This document shows, piece after piece, positions 12,601 to 27,600 of a DNA stretch of 64,000 nt; positions within the stretch are counted from its first letter, which is position 1, and each line of letters opens with the position of its first letter. The translations under genes were made by a program, and so were the position numbers. This DNA comes from Nectonema munidae (lineage: Eukaryota > Nematomorpha > Nectonematoida > Nectonematidae): positions 434,001-498,000 of the forward strand of contig JAUIRK010000087.1 of NCBI GenBank assembly GCA_030549495.1, in the 5' to 3' direction. A model generated the notes under the pieces. The model made no database searches. It was given only the letters and a program-made list of their open reading frames with translations, and was not told the DNA's origin.

Positions 12601-15600
12601 CATTGAAAATAGAATACTATAAAAGACTAGCATCCTCTCTTACCTACAAGTTTTTAAAAAAAATCCAATCTACTTATGTGGCATTCTTCAACTTTCTAAC
12701 CCGTACTAAAACTCTAATTGATCTAATTAAATAAAAATGCTAAATACCAAGATTTGGAAAATACAAACAAATAAAAATATCAATCCAAATACCTACTTAA
12801 CAATTTTCTGGTTTGATGTTAAAAATTAACGCATCATAACTTGTATTCTGATTTTTTTTTATATAGCCCACTCCTAGAAAATGCATCTCGTGAAAATAGC
12901 ATAAAACTCGCCACATGTCTTTCTGTTCTCTTTAAGGTAAGCAGTTAGTGTTTGCAAATTTATTTAGTTGTCTACAAAAGCCTATCACTCAAAGATATCA
13001 CATTTTATTTATGTATCGATTGAAACAGCATCGCTAAATTTTCCGAACTTTTGAGCGCAGGCCCTAAACAATTAGACTTTATGATAGCCCTGTTGAGGGT
13101 GTATAAGGGGATTTGTATTTTATGCATAGCCCTTTCTTCATATGATATCAAAAGGCTTTCCTTTTGCCTATCATCCATTAGAAAAAATACCTACGAAAGA
13201 GAGGTTTCACAAGCAACAACGTATCTATTATCTTCCTTTAATTTTATTTTAAACGGTAAAAACCATGGTTTAGGAGCCAGAAAACAATTGTCTCGCTCCG
13301 GAGCAGAAATATTTTAGGCTCCAGCTCCTTCAACTTTTTAAATCATTAATAAAAAATTATTGTAGCTATACTACGTATGTAATATCTAGAAAAAGTAGAT
13401 TATAAAACTATCTAATTGTTTTATTATATGCTTACAACTAATAAAGATTAGCTACACTTTAATTTACTATATTTTTGTATTGAGCAATGGAAAAGAAAAT
13501 GAGAAAAATTTCACGAGTTTAAATATTTATAACTGAAAACGGGACATTGTAAAAAATTAATATTTTAATTTTAGGTTTTGTATTAATATAATTAAAATAT
13601 AAAAACATTAAAAATTACTTTGACTCTATATTTTACTGTAATTAAGAAAAAAGAATGAAGTAACTCTTCTATTATATAATATTCTTATTTTTTTGACACA
13701 CAAGATAATAGCGAAAATCTGCTACGAAACATTTGGGTGAGAGGGAGGGAACTGAGAAGCGTGGAGACTAGAACAAAGTAAAAAAGTGAAGTAAGCCATC
13801 GTGCTCCTCCTTATATAGTCTATGCATCTTCATCCCTAGATGTCGCATCAGCCGGATTTTCGCAACTTGGTATATATAGAATGTTGTTTTTCTTTCCATG
13901 ATCTTTCCAGCAATACAATGAGGGATTGCGAGTAACAATTTGGCTATCGTAGAGTTCTTGGATCCGCATTTCTTGATAGAGAGTAAAGCAGTGGTAGAGT
14001 CACAAAAGGTTAGTGATTCATATTTTTGCAGTATACTCAGCAATAATCTAAGATTCTCAGCAACACGAATATCAAGCTGTATTTTTAAAATGAGTGTAAA
14101 ATTATTAAATACCACCGCCATTTGGTTTGCCTTAGCATCACAAAACATAGGTGTAATAGTATTCCTGGGTACTAGGAAATTTGAATTGGTGAGTCTTTTT
14201 CTAAGCCTTCAGCTGCATGTAATACCATGGTTTTCTTTAGCTTTTGCTTGATCTTAGTAGGTATTTCCAATTTCCTTTCCTTCGGGTTAAGGTCAATTTC
14301 GAGATAAGATATCTCTTGTGTAGGTGTAAGGATACTTTTTTCCCAATTTATTGATATGCTATATTCTTCAAGGAACGCGATGAATTTATAAGCGATAAAC
14401 TTGCAAATGTCCTTTTCTTTCGTAACGATTATTATATCCTCAATGTATAAACCTTTTAAATCTGTCTTTAAATGTAGCGAGAAGCTTTTTCAAAACTAGC
14501 TGTAAAATACACTACGAGAAAATAAGCTCCCATAGGGTAGCCTAGCGAATACATATTTCTTTCTATTTACCTTGAAACCAAAAAGTCTTTGGTAGCTTTT
14601 GAAAATTATAAACATGTTCCTTGAGGACTAAGAGGACGACAAACAAATTTCTAATATTTATGCTTTAAACTCTACCTCTTAGTGTGGAAGAGGAAATCCA
14701 AGAGTACTGAGTCGAATCTGGAGCTACCAAATTCTCGATCGATTTTTCCTGCAGATCTATTGAAGAAAGTAAAGAGTTAGCAGCAGTTATACTTGACAAG
14801 TTTGAAGTTCAATCATAATTATCTTCCGAAGTGGACATTGAATTAGTAAAGAAACATGAATAGTTTAAAGTAAGGAATTGTGAAAATGAAAACTTTATGA
14901 AGATTAATGGTCAAAAATTCAGGGATTAGTTGATCTTCATAGTAGATCATATTCAGAATATTAATTTCCACACAGAAAGTTTCATAACATGCATTTGTGT
15001 CGTCATACGTTATTACAGGACGTTATTATATGAACTTGAAAGAATGTAACAAAATTGTTATCATAGGAACGTGAGAAGGAAGATTAAGAATGTAACAAAG
15101 TTGAAGAAAAGAGTTGCAAAATCAGCAGAAGTAAGGGTGAGATTAGCGAGTGTAACGCGATCATCACAAACCACATAGATTTACATCATGTCATGGCATG
15201 CATGAAAAGATAACTATGAAGATTATTATTGAAACAGTCATGCTTTTCAATATTTTCTAACAAAATTTTTGTAAATATTTTTATGAAAATTTTATCAAAA
15301 AAAAGCAATTTGTAGAATGCACTTTCAATTCAAAATATATCGATAATTTTTAGTGAATATTTCATACTCAAGACAACATTTTATCAATCACTAGATTTTC
15401 TGAACTATATGAAATTTAAAAAGAAAGTGATAATTTAGAACTAATTCTAATATTGTAGATGGCGTTAACTTATTTTGAAAGAGTTTATGCTAACAATTAT
15501 AAATTTTCACCAAAATTGCTTATTTTTTAGATGTCTAAATCGATAGTACGTGACTTTAATGTTTTCCAAAAAAGAACATAATTGAAGGGTGTAAAAATGC

Positions 15601-18600
15601 ATCGAGCTCGTCAAGCGAAGGTTAATGATTACTTCATCCAGTAGAGCTGGAATGACTTTGTTAATGATTGTTGTTCTTTGATTTTTAGGCGGTTTTAGAT
15701 AATTGCCAAAAGAACCAAATTTCAACGAACTTACAATGATAGGAAAATAACCATTTAATAGAATCTTTCTTGCCTTTTTATTCAACAAGTCAATGTGGCA
15801 GGACCATTTTGTTGATAAGCAATCAAATACGGTCAGGAGGTGGTCATCTTTACGCTGACGTTTGAGATGTAGCTTTCTTCTTTTACGACGCTAATGAAGT
15901 CTTTTGGAGTCAAGGGATCCTCAATGGGTTCTGATAAGATTTTAACAAAATCATTATCAAAGACCGAACTGAGGGCCTTATCGAGGATGTTTTCTTCAAG
16001 CATGATTACTGGGTTACTTGGTAAAACTGGCATTTCATGCTTAGTGAGGACATCCTCCACGTCTTCGATCTTTGTCCATTATATTCTTTCTTCATCTTTA
16101 TCTTCGAGATCTTCAAACGTGGCCAGATCCTCCTCAATCTGCTCGATTTTGGGTCATGTACCTGATTGTGACGTGAGAGACGGTGCAGGTATTTCGGTAT
16201 GGTTTAAAGGTATTCGAGGGGAAACCTGCGATCATATTTTTGACATCTCTCAATACCTCTCGGAAGCGATTACTTTCTCGAGCCCTTATGGCCCTCCCTC
16301 GTCTTTCCCGTTGGACAGGCCTAAAATTTGACCTAAAAATGGCCGCGATCGTTCCATTGGCGGCAACAGACAGTTCGACATACCATTTGACGCGATGCTG
16401 CATCCCAACTTGTCTGGGTTGCCAGACAAGCTGTAAGCATCAGTGTATTCAATTTCGTCAAGTCGTCAAAATGAAGCGTTTGAATTTGCTTGTCTAAAAT
16501 CTCCAGTAAACTACAAATCATGTTGTCTTTCGGATTTCTAAGATGTTTTGGCGATGCATTGACAAACGCAGCGATGCGTCTTTTGGCGACAGAAAATAGG
16601 AGTACTCTTAGAAAAAGCATCGGGGTGGCTCAGATCACTATGGGCCTACCCCAACCTAGGCAACTTAAGTTCTAATGGGAGCGTATCAGGGGCTTTTTTC
16701 TTCGTAACTACATGAACATCATCCTTTGAGATTCAAGTTAGGGAAGTCGGGACTAATTTGGTCTTCAGGCGTATTGATTGTCGCTGAGGATATGCACAAC
16801 ACTTGTAGGTTAGGTAGCAATGATTTAGAACTAAGGAGCGTAGAACAAAGTAAAAAAGTGAAGTAAGCCATCGTGTTCCGCCTTATATAGTCTATAATGT
16901 TGCGATATAGTAGTATTAGAAATAGAACAAAAAAGATAATAAAGAAATTGCAATCTGTTCAGCAACATGGATAAAAGTGTTTTCATCTTTCGTTTTAATC
17001 ATTTTTGTCACAGGCATCGATGATGAAGTTGATCCTTCCATACATAGCTTTTTCACTCTCCTACTTACTGCCTTAATTTCTCCAGCTTCTACTTCATCCC
17101 AGCCGTGTTTTGTATAATCAACATCCTCTTTAGAAGCAAAAATATATCACTTTGATATGATTATAGCAAGATCATACCAGTTTTTATTTGATTTTTTTAA
17201 CAATTTTTTTAAAACTAAAATCCGTACGTCCAAAATTCCCGAACACCAAAATCCCCAATACCAAAATTCTCAAAAACTAAAGTTTTCATTAGTTTTCAAA
17301 TTGCAGGTCAGCCGGTTTAAGTCTTGAAGTACGAGCTTTCTTTACTATGAAAAAGTTAGTTATTAAAAAGCTAATTAAGATTTGTTAATAAAATAAGTAG
17401 CTAACTGAAACGCTAATAAGAATGAATTCATAAATTCATATTCTATACTATATATATAATATTTGTTAACATAATTCAATATATATCTTGAAACAAATTT
17501 ACACATTGATTTTTGGTTTTCGGACGCCTTTTTACTTATTGGGACGTTTTGACAAGTAACCATTAAATTGCATGTGAGGGATTGGTGAGCAAAATTTTAT
17601 CATGACTCTGTTAACTATGTAATTTGCGATTTAGAAAAAGTTAATTGTATGAAATTTATGTCGGTTTTCATATTAGAGGTATTGGGTTTTACAAGGATAT
17701 TATACAAGAGAAAAAATCGGGACGGACAGTGTCTTTTGGTATATAGAAAATTTCGGTTGCCTAAGGATCCGGTTTAAAGAATTTTCACTGTATATTATTT
17801 TCCTTTATATCTAGGGACCAATTGATGTTGCTAATTCTGTTGTTGGAACTTCGCTTAACATATTTGATCACCTTTTGAAGATGGCATCTTCCGAAGATCA
17901 AACTTTACAAGTAAGCTTGACATATTATCGGCCTTTTATTTATAGTATTTTAGTTTTTTTAGTATGCAACGTTGTATTCAAAAAATTATTTGGGGAGAGG
18001 GGCTTTTAAAAATAATCGTCATAGCTACGTGGTTAGTTGAACTTTTAAAAAGGAATTCGTATTACATTGAATTTTAATATATTTTTTCTATTTTCAAAAA
18101 TATCTATTTTAAATAAACGCGGAGGCAAACTAATAAAAAAAAAGAAGGCCTATGGCCCAACGCGCCCTTCCTCTGAAGCCGCCACCGCATGTGTGTATAT
18201 ATTTTAAATTTTTTGCTGCTTCATCTATGAAGTAATATCATTGTTTTGCAGTCCGCAGTTAACTTTTCTCCTTCAGTATGTGAAATACTTGAGTTCTGTG
18301 AGGCTTTATAAAGCTTTATAATTTCAATGAGGGATGATGCGTTGGCCTTTTTCTTTCATAAATAGCGCTAAATAGTAATGTTAAATTCTAATTCAATAAT
18401 ACATTGCCCTGCTAGTATACTGTATACTTTTTATTTTTTGAAAAAGCTTTAAAAAATTCATATTTATAGAAGGAGTATATGTGTCTTTTTCCCCATTTTT
18501 AACCTTTCAAGGAAATTGAAATGAACATTTTTAAGAAAGCTTAGAGATCATTTCATTTTTTAGTTTATTAACCGATTTAGGTATCTTCTTTTAAATTCTC

Positions 18601-21600
18601 TGTATTTCTGAAAGTCAATATATTTCAGTGAGATTTGACTGGCTTTTCAAATTTTATCAATAGCAAACCCTCAGAAATTATATTGGAAAAAGAATTTTGT
18701 TGATTAGTACTATGATTAATTGTTATATATATATCCTGTTTTATGATTAAATTTTATATTTCTTTTCTTAACTTATTCCTTAGATGGTGGCAGCTGATGC
18801 GATTATCAACTCAGCAACCGATAAGTCAAGATGCGCGAATATCATTAAGGATGGAGTACCTATACTCAAGAAACTATACAAATCTTCTAATGAGGAAGTT
18901 AAGGCCCGGGGCCTATTGGTAACTCAAAATTAGTTATATCTTCATTGAAGACTTTTCCTAAATTTATCAATGATTCACATATATAGATGAATTACTAAAA
19001 AAAATTTTTAACTTAAAAAGATGCAAGAAAAGAACTGTTAGGCGCAAATACCTCAATTTTGGTGCTAATTATGTGTATAAATTACCTGCATCATTCAACT
19101 CTGATGTTGGAGATTTATCGGATGTCAAAATTGTTTTAAAAAAAATAAGATTTTTCTACATAGAAATTTGGATTTTTTTTCATTTGTGGATACGAATTTA
19201 AGCAACTAACTATAAAAAAAATAGATAATTTATACAGTAATGTGTTTTCCTTTTAGCTTTCAACTGATGCTCAAAACTAATTTAGTAAATTGAAATTGTT
19301 CAAAATTTCAGAAACGACTCTCCACTTCTTCCTACGCAGCAACTCGGAAAACTTATTTGAATTTTAAAACTACAGAATGCTCTTTTTTTATTGACGGTGT
19401 ACAATGATGTGATGAAATATAAATTTAAAGTTTAATTAGTAATTTCTAATTTGTTTAAAAATGACTTTATTATTAAAATCCTGACTTTTCTGATTTTAAC
19501 TTTTATTTTAAAAAGAATTACATGTGAAGAAAATTATTGAAAAAATTATTTTTCTAATTGTGGTCGGTTTCATTGTTGAGTAACATCACATAACTCTTAT
19601 ATATTTTCAACGTCACGTGATACGTCTTCTATAGACATGCTCTCAACTCTATCAACAAATGCAGGAACACACAGACTACAAAACATAAAATCTAATATTA
19701 AAGTTGTCATGAAGAAAAACTTGTTAAACTTTTGCATTCTCTTTCTTTACTTCTTGCAATTGTAATCAGAAAAATTCGATCGCATTCTTTGTGATGTTAA
19801 GTTTCCCCAAAACTAGTTTATTAATAGTAGTTTGAATGAGATGCTTTACCTTGATAAGATTCATATATTTTTTGTGGAGGTAGGTTGAGTTGATTAATAT
19901 GAGTATTATTTTTTTTCATAAACAATAACGATTTAATTTTACCTTTACCCATTAACGGCCAGAATAATCAGACGATATCTAATGTAAAGCAGAAGATTTG
20001 TATTAAAAAGCATTAATAAAAGCAGACGATTTTATTTTGTAAAGTCGACATATGTCGACTGTGGTCGATAACCGGTTAAGTCTTCATTTTTCTCCAAGAA
20101 GCTTAATAATTTTATCAAACAAATTCACAAAACTTGTATGTCACATACCGCCTGACAACTCACGTACTTGGCAATGATATGATAATCTTTTGAAATTTTC
20201 ATCTTCGCAAGCTTTTTGAAAAAGTTAATCCTTAAGAGCTTTTGATCTAATTGAAAACGTCACACCTAAGAACTTTATTTAAATCTGAATTTTTGGGATT
20301 TTTTATTGCCAAATTTTTCCAATACAAAATGCAGTGAATAGAAAAAAGAATTATTCGATTGTTCAGTCTTGAAACAAAACCTTTTGATTTTTCTCTCATT
20401 GAAGTAGCTTCAGCAGTGCAAACTGATAAAATATTTCATCAGATATTCCATGCTGGTCAAAAAAACTCGCATACGTTAAGATCAGGGCGAGGAAAAATTG
20501 ACTTTTATCTTTAGAAAAAATTTACTACATTTACCTAAAAAGTTAAATTTCAATTCGTTAAAAAGTTTAATTTCTTCATCTTTTTAAAGACATTGTAAAC
20601 ATCTATACTTGAAAATTATATTTAATTATATTTATAATCACTTATAAATTATATTTCTTTATTGAGAACAAGTTTCTGGCTAGTTCAATATTTTTATACT
20701 TTCTTCAGCCCTTCTGAGTCTGCCTCTGTCTCCACGATCGAGTTTGACTGGTGGAAGATTTTTGCAGTAATACAAGGCCGCTTCTCACCACCTTGTTACA
20801 ATCTCAACGGGAGGGTAACCGTTAAGTTTGAAGTGAATGTCTTTTTTTAATTGTGAGTGAGTGATTTTGTATTTATATCCAAAGTCCAAAACGAAAACTG
20901 CTGAATATCAAAATTTCCTGAGCCCTAGTGCTCGAAATAGGGCGAAGTTATGATTAAATGTGAAGTTAGCATCAATGTTGTTCTGGAATTAGTATTGAAG
21001 AAATCTTATCAGAAAATTTTTGGTATTTGGTTTTGGACGGAACGTCTTGACAAAGAAACATATAAAAGATGCCTCAAAAATTCAAAATTCTATAGAAGTA
21101 TAATTTTATATGCGCAATTTTATTTACTGATCGTTTTGGTATAATATTTAAATGGCACTTATGAATATAAGAAAAGTTTGAATGAAAGAATTATTAAACT
21201 TATGAAAGAAATAAAGTTTGGGTGAATGCTTTGTCAAAACAAATTTATTATATTTAAAAATGCTGCTCATTTTAAATGTTATAGATGTTTAAAATTATTA
21301 TTTGATTTAAAAAAGTTCATTTTCTACAAAACTGTATGAAACTTATTTAGAAAAAGAATGACTTGATATAAGTATATATAAGAAAAACTAATAAAAAGAT
21401 TATTTTAATTTTCCTAAATAAAAATTAATTTTATTGACTAATTAAAAAAAAGAAGAAGAAGAAGGACTTTTATTGACCTAAAAAACCTACAAAAAATTTT
21501 TAGCATCTGTCAAATTAAACCAAAAAACTTGGTTTTAAATCTTTTCTAAAGCTAAACAAAAATGGACTTTATTGACTTTTACTTGAAACTGCTTCTCCGT

Positions 21601-24600
21601 TGTTTACTGACATATGAGTATTATTTCTTGACAAAGGGTATCATACATAATATATAACGGGAAAACCAACATTCACTGACTAACATTTCATCAAATCTCA
21701 ATGAAAATGTGTAGTGCTTCAAATCTTCAATAAGCATGGACTGGACATCATGAGCCATGCCATTACGCGTATGAAAGATGTTGTTTGAAGAAAAAAATAG
21801 CGCTCTACAACAACACGAGCATAGTTCGAAATATTAGCAGCAGCCTTCAGTCCTTCAATTATTATGACTGATTTAATTAGCTTTTCTCCTTTTGTATCCC
21901 CTGTTTTGCAATAGTAAAACAATGCTATATGAATTTATGAACGCCTTCTTTCAATCAAAAATTAGTTATTGTAACTTAATTTGGGCTTCAAATACCATCG
22001 CATATACTAATAAACTACAGTCCTTACAAAATAGAGCTGTCAAATTCGTTGAAATTGAACAACCATATGTCATAAGAAAAAGATATGCTATTCTTACGAT
22101 CAAGCAACTTAATCGCATGACACTTTCTACTTTTAATATACAAAAATCTATTTCCCCTATCTTATTTTTCAAAATATTTTATATTTAATTATAGGATACA
22201 TTCCCACAACTTGAGAAATAATGATAATATTTTTGTGAAGCACTGCCCAAATGCTCATATACGCAATAGCTTTCTCGCTAAAGCCATTAATATTTGGAAT
22301 TGTTTACCTTTGCACATAAGATATACAAAATATAAAATCCTTAAAAAAACGTAAAACACACTTATGTGAATTAGATTCGCTGATCAATATCACATCTTGG
22401 AATGATTTTTTGATTTTTGTTTATTCCTATTATTTTTTAGTGGTTTCGCTTTCTTTTTTTGTTTAGATCCAATTCAGTCATGCGTTCTTGATTTCATCTC
22501 AGTCCTACCCTCAAACCTTACTTAAATTCTTGCTATTGTCATTTCATGCTGCTCTTTACTGTTTCATTAATATTTTTAATTTATTTCATTTTTTTCAATT
22601 CTTCATTTAAATTTTATTATCTTCGTTTTAACAAATTTAAACGCTCATAAGGATTAAAGATTGATCATATTAAAGAACATATAAACATATTGTTTTGTTC
22701 TTGTTTCAAATAATAAAATACCTTAAATCTTTCAAACCTTTTTTGAGATTTTTTCAAAAGTGAAGTAGAAGTTGAATGATCACATCGTGCTTTAAAATAC
22801 TCAGCAAATTTTCTAGCCATGTTTTCAAATCATACGAATACCTTGAGGGTTCCATTGAAGAATTTAATAAACTAACTCTAAGTACAAAGCCTTTAGGCAG
22901 TGTAGATCTTGTTTCATTAGATATGGATCGATATTGTAGGCAAGACAAATCATATTGTCAAAACCTACCCTTGCCCATAATTGAAAAATAAATGATAACT
23001 AATTTTCTGAAATAAAATACATAAATTAAATAAATTGCTTCTATTGATCAAAATTAAATTTTAATTATAGGTTTCATATCTGATATTAGAATAACCTGAA
23101 AGATAAACATATGATCAGTTTAAAAAAATCGTGTATATAATGACAATCAAAATCTTTATCAAGACATTAAAAACCAAAGTTATAAGAAAAGTATTTAAAA
23201 TAAATAGTTTGAAACTATAAAAAATATATGAAAAATTATTATATCGTGTGATTTTTCTCGTCACGAAAGGGTTAATGCCATTTTTAAATAGACATACCTT
23301 TAAAGCAAAATAAAAAAGGATATATTTAAAAATAATTTTATCCATAAAAATACATTTTCGATTTAAAAAAAATTATAGTGTGGTAATTGATTCCTTACTA
23401 TTAAATTTTTTTGCCTTTTTATGGACTTTGTTGGAAAACCCGCTTTTAAGAGTCCTATCACATTCCCTTTCTTACAAATGAGACCTATGTAGAAATTTAT
23501 GTTTTTTTAACTATAGTATATATAAAAACATTCGGGTCGTTTTTTTTATTTTTTCATTAATCCTAATTTTCTTTCTTAGGGACTTTGCAAGGCTGCCTCA
23601 GCGCTTGCTTATGATCTAGAATCTCAACCTTTCGAAGAAGATTCTACGATTATTTTGTCGAAAGCCTGCCAAAAGTATACAAAGCATACAAGCATCCATT
23701 TGCCTATTTAATTTTGAAAATTTAAGAATCTTGGCAGATGGCAAACGGAGTATAACGTCCAAGAACATGGCGATAGAAGGTCTTTCCTATTTGACATTGA
23801 ATGCTGAAATTAAAGAGTTTCTTCTTCAGGATGCTTCCTCCATCCCAGAAATCATTAAAGTTTCTAAGGTTCCCTCAGCATTTTTTCCTTATCTTATCTA
23901 TTTATGAAGTACCATGTTAAAGTTTGATCGCGTGGAATATATTTAAAAAGTCATGTCCAAAGTGCCAACTCCAAAAAAGAGCTTCTTTATATTATTTACA
24001 ATTTGGTTCTCCCATTCGTCTCTCGCTTCCCACGATACAGGTTGAATTTTAGATCCCTAAATAATTAGTACCCTCACCCCTCAAAGATCATTGGTACCCC
24101 TAAAACTCATTGATATCCTCCTCAAAGAAATCCCCTTTTCAAGTAAATTAGTTGAAATATTTCAAAAAGGATAAAGAATCTTTTCATCAAAAATCATATA
24201 TTTCGCAACGACGATGTTCTTTATCAAGTAATATAAAGTGTGATGTGGAAAGATTAATGCAAACGTAATAAATAGGCTTGTAAGAATAAGAATGAAGGGG
24301 CGGTATAAGAGTGAAGGAAATGTATATTAAGCATAGGTTATGGGTATGTATATTGCGAAGGGGTTCGAATTAGATTAGTGGTGTAAATGGAAGCATCTCG
24401 ATGAATTGGTTAATGCAGTTGGGTCCGATAAGGAGTGCAAGGCTTCAAGGAACAAAAGATTTTCTTGGGATGAGGTGCAAAGTATTTTTGTATTTTCGAA
24501 GTCAAAAGAATTTGCGGGATAGGTTATTAGGCGTTGAATCAGCATATTGTTATGCAGGTTCAGTTCAGTGTTCTGTGTATGCCTTGAGACAAGGTATTGC

Positions 24601-27600
24601 TCATCTTTGATACTAGTTTGCAGCGTTCTGTCGATCTTGTCCATGTGTTTAGCAGTGCAATTAATTCAGTTTATTTTGTATACACAGCTACTGGTTTTGA
24701 GGCGGTCATAATTCTCAAGAAAGTTGGAGTGTTAGAGATTGATAGGCTTGGGAATCAAAGGGATCTTGTATATGAAAATAGATACATTTTGATTTAGGAA
24801 ATTTTGTTCATATGTTCTTTTGTTATCTTTCTTAAAAAAGAATTATAAATGTGACCGAGTTTATTCTAAAACTCTGAAAGAGCAAACTTTGTTGTGTAAA
24901 GTTACTTTATCAAAAAAATAAGATTGAAAGCATATTTAGCATAAAAATGGTTTTTTGCTGTCATTTTTTGAAATGCCCCGTCTTTGCTACAAAAAAAAGA
25001 TATGGTCAGTCAATGGTACAATAAAAATGGAGAGACAACAGTGTAAAAATAATTGTCTTTTTGAAAAGAATAGAAACAATCAATATTTAGCGATCTCGTT
25101 GTTTGTTGTAGTGGTATTAAAATAAAGTAGTAGTGTTGAATGTTACCTCATCATGTTTAACTAAAAAAATAATTACACTAATCTCTAATATAATTACTTT
25201 ATTTTCTACATGTATTCAGAGAGAATGAAAAATTAGAAATTGAATTAATGAAAAGATTGTGAGCAAAAATACAACTGTTTTGGTGACAAGAAAGTGTATA
25301 CTCCAACGTTTCTCCACTTTTTATGACCGGTGGCCCACCAATTAGGTAGCTTGAAGCTTGCGGCCCCCTGCCTTTAAAAAAACAACAATTTTTTTATAAT
25401 GTTTATTAAAAAAATTAATTAAGAATCAAAAATAAAAGCAATGAGAAGTTTGCTGCTGAGCTCGTATAACAAGCCATTTATTGTTAGGATCCGTCTGAGA
25501 CACAGCAAGGCGAATATCGTTTTTAAAATTAAGGCTATTTCTAGATTTCGTTTTAATAGTAGCCAAGTCAGAAAACCCCCCTTCGCAAAGGTATGTTGTG
25601 TCAAATTGAATGAGGATTAGAGATGCCTTCTTGCTGAGTAGAGGTTATGCATCTTGAATAGACAGCCAGAAGCTGGACAGATCTTTGTCACCAAAGTCCA
25701 TCTTCATTGCTTTTGAAATCTTTAACTCTGCCAGCTCCTCTGCCTCATCTTTAGTCGGTTCAATTTTTGCATTGAATGGGTCTCTGAGCCCTGAAACATC
25801 GAATAGTTTTTCGTTGAAATAAGATTGAAATTTAGCTGACAAAATATCAAGATGTTGCGTGATGCAATATTTAATATTGATTGGAAGCTCTATATTGTGA
25901 GTTTGAACTTGCTCACCCAAAAGAGGAAATGAAGCTATGGATCCAGCATTGATTCGTACTTTCCAGATTCCCATTCGGGCAGAGAGTCCAGCGAGCTTGT
26001 TTTGAACGTCACTCACTGTCATATCACGTCCTTGTAAAGATTGATTCATTTCATTAAGTTTGCCAAAAATATCGGCCAGGGCTAGAGTCAAGACAAACTC
26101 CTCATTGTTAAAATGAGTATGAAGATTATTTTCATTCTCCCGCAAGAAAATTTTAGCTCCGCCCGGAGTTTATAAAGCATTGAAAGACATTTCGTTCGCT
26201 AGAAGTTGGAAGAGCCGATGATTTTTAGCCTTTGCTGGAATGAAATTAACAGCGTTGACCGCGACATCTATGACTTCCAAAAAAAACGCGATGGTAGAGT
26301 TTTTGACGCTAGAGCATATCGGTGTAGTGAACAGCGGGAAGACGTCACATGTGGCCATTCATTTTTAATAAGAGCAATAAATCCTCCTCTGACACCAATC
26401 CTCGCAGGAGCACCGTCTTTGCAGATGTCTTTAAAATTTTGCCAGCCGAGTCTATTTAATTCAAAAAAAGAGTCTATGATTGCTTTGATATCAGTTGCTC
26501 TCGCTGTAGTTGGAAAAGAATTGCAAAACAATCTTTCCATTCATCTCGTAGCGGGCAAAGGCAATCAGCTGGTTCTCAAAACTAACGTCGGTAAACTCGT
26601 CTAGCTGAAGGCTAGCCTGAAATCTGCTTTGCTTGATTTCACAGCAAACTTGATTTCCCCAATCAGCAGCCATGTCATCAATCCGCCTGCTTAGCGTATC
26701 ATTAGAGAGCGAAACTTGTTGAATTTTCTTTTTTGCTTTTGGTCCAATCATCAGTTCAACCACTTTCTCTGTACAAGGCTTGATAAGTTCTTCACCAATT
26801 GTGTGCGGTTTCTTGAATTTTACGATTCGGTATGCCACCTCGTAACTTGATTGAAGAGCTAGTTTTTCTTCTGGACGGAATCCAAGTTTGGGAAGTGTCG
26901 CCTCAAAATCGTATCGTGCTCTTTTTGAAGACAGAGCAACAACACTGTCGTTTTTTCTTTGGGGATGCATCTTATCACGATGGTTTGAAAGTTTAGAAGG
27001 ACGTAGTGATGCATTCGCCATCACCACTGAGCAATGCAGACATTGCGCGCATTCCGCGTTATCTCGAATGACTTTCATGTAGCTATCATTCCATTTTCGA
27101 TTTCTAGACATTTGAAACAGAAAATTTAAATCTAAATTGAAACATAAAAATTCATATGTAATGCAATATAGAAAAAATCACTACGTTTGAAACAAAAAAT
27201 CTATTTGATAAAAAATACATGCGTCATTTTTTGCCTTTCACATTGATAAAAAACAAAATTGATAATTATCGTTTTTAAATGAAGCTGATTAACAGGTTTT
27301 TTACACTTTATTCTTATTAGATTAACTTATTATTAGGTTTTTTTGGGTGATTTTGATTCTACAATATAAAAATTAAAAATGTATCATATGTTTCGCTGTG
27401 GGATAAACGTATCTCATTTTACAAAAAAAACGAAAAATAGAACGGAGAAAATTTTAATTATACTTTCCTTTATTATGTGAAATAGTTAACCATTTACTGA
27501 AAGTTTTAGAAAAAATTTAGCGCACATGCACGTTCGAAAAAACGAAATACTTACCTAAAAGTTCGACTAATATGCGCTTTTGAAAGACAGTAACGAGCGA

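Larger units (their letters stand above)
13769..16895 (-). mobile_element. Retroelement fossil with RT-RNase H, DIRS-like (family tentative)
   Basis: A broken element of about 3.1 kb read on the minus strand. It is bounded by two same-orientation 55-bp copies of one sequence (13769-13823 and 16841-16895, two mismatches). Upstream coding remnants of unknown function occupy about 15500-16680. RT-like sequence is at about 14250-14600 and RNase H-like sequence with a 'FCDSTTALLSIKKCGS' motif at about 13770-14150. The RT has a '(I)NWEKSILTPTQ' style, as in DIRS and some Ty3-related elements. No tyrosine recombinase or integrase was recognised. It is clearly old, with many breaks. Confidence 0.55.

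Noticed and set aside
12480-12734. 84-codon + frame in an intron
   Set aside because: No recognisable motif and low-complexity composition.
20662-20850. 62-codon + frame with Ser/Trp content
   Set aside because: No family match and no splice or start context.
22776-22991. 71-codon + frame
   Set aside because: Somewhat protein-like composition but no motif; not part of unc-45 by phase or homology.
23240-23280. Possible piggyBac-type end (cacgaaagggttaa)
   Set aside because: No partner end within several hundred bases.
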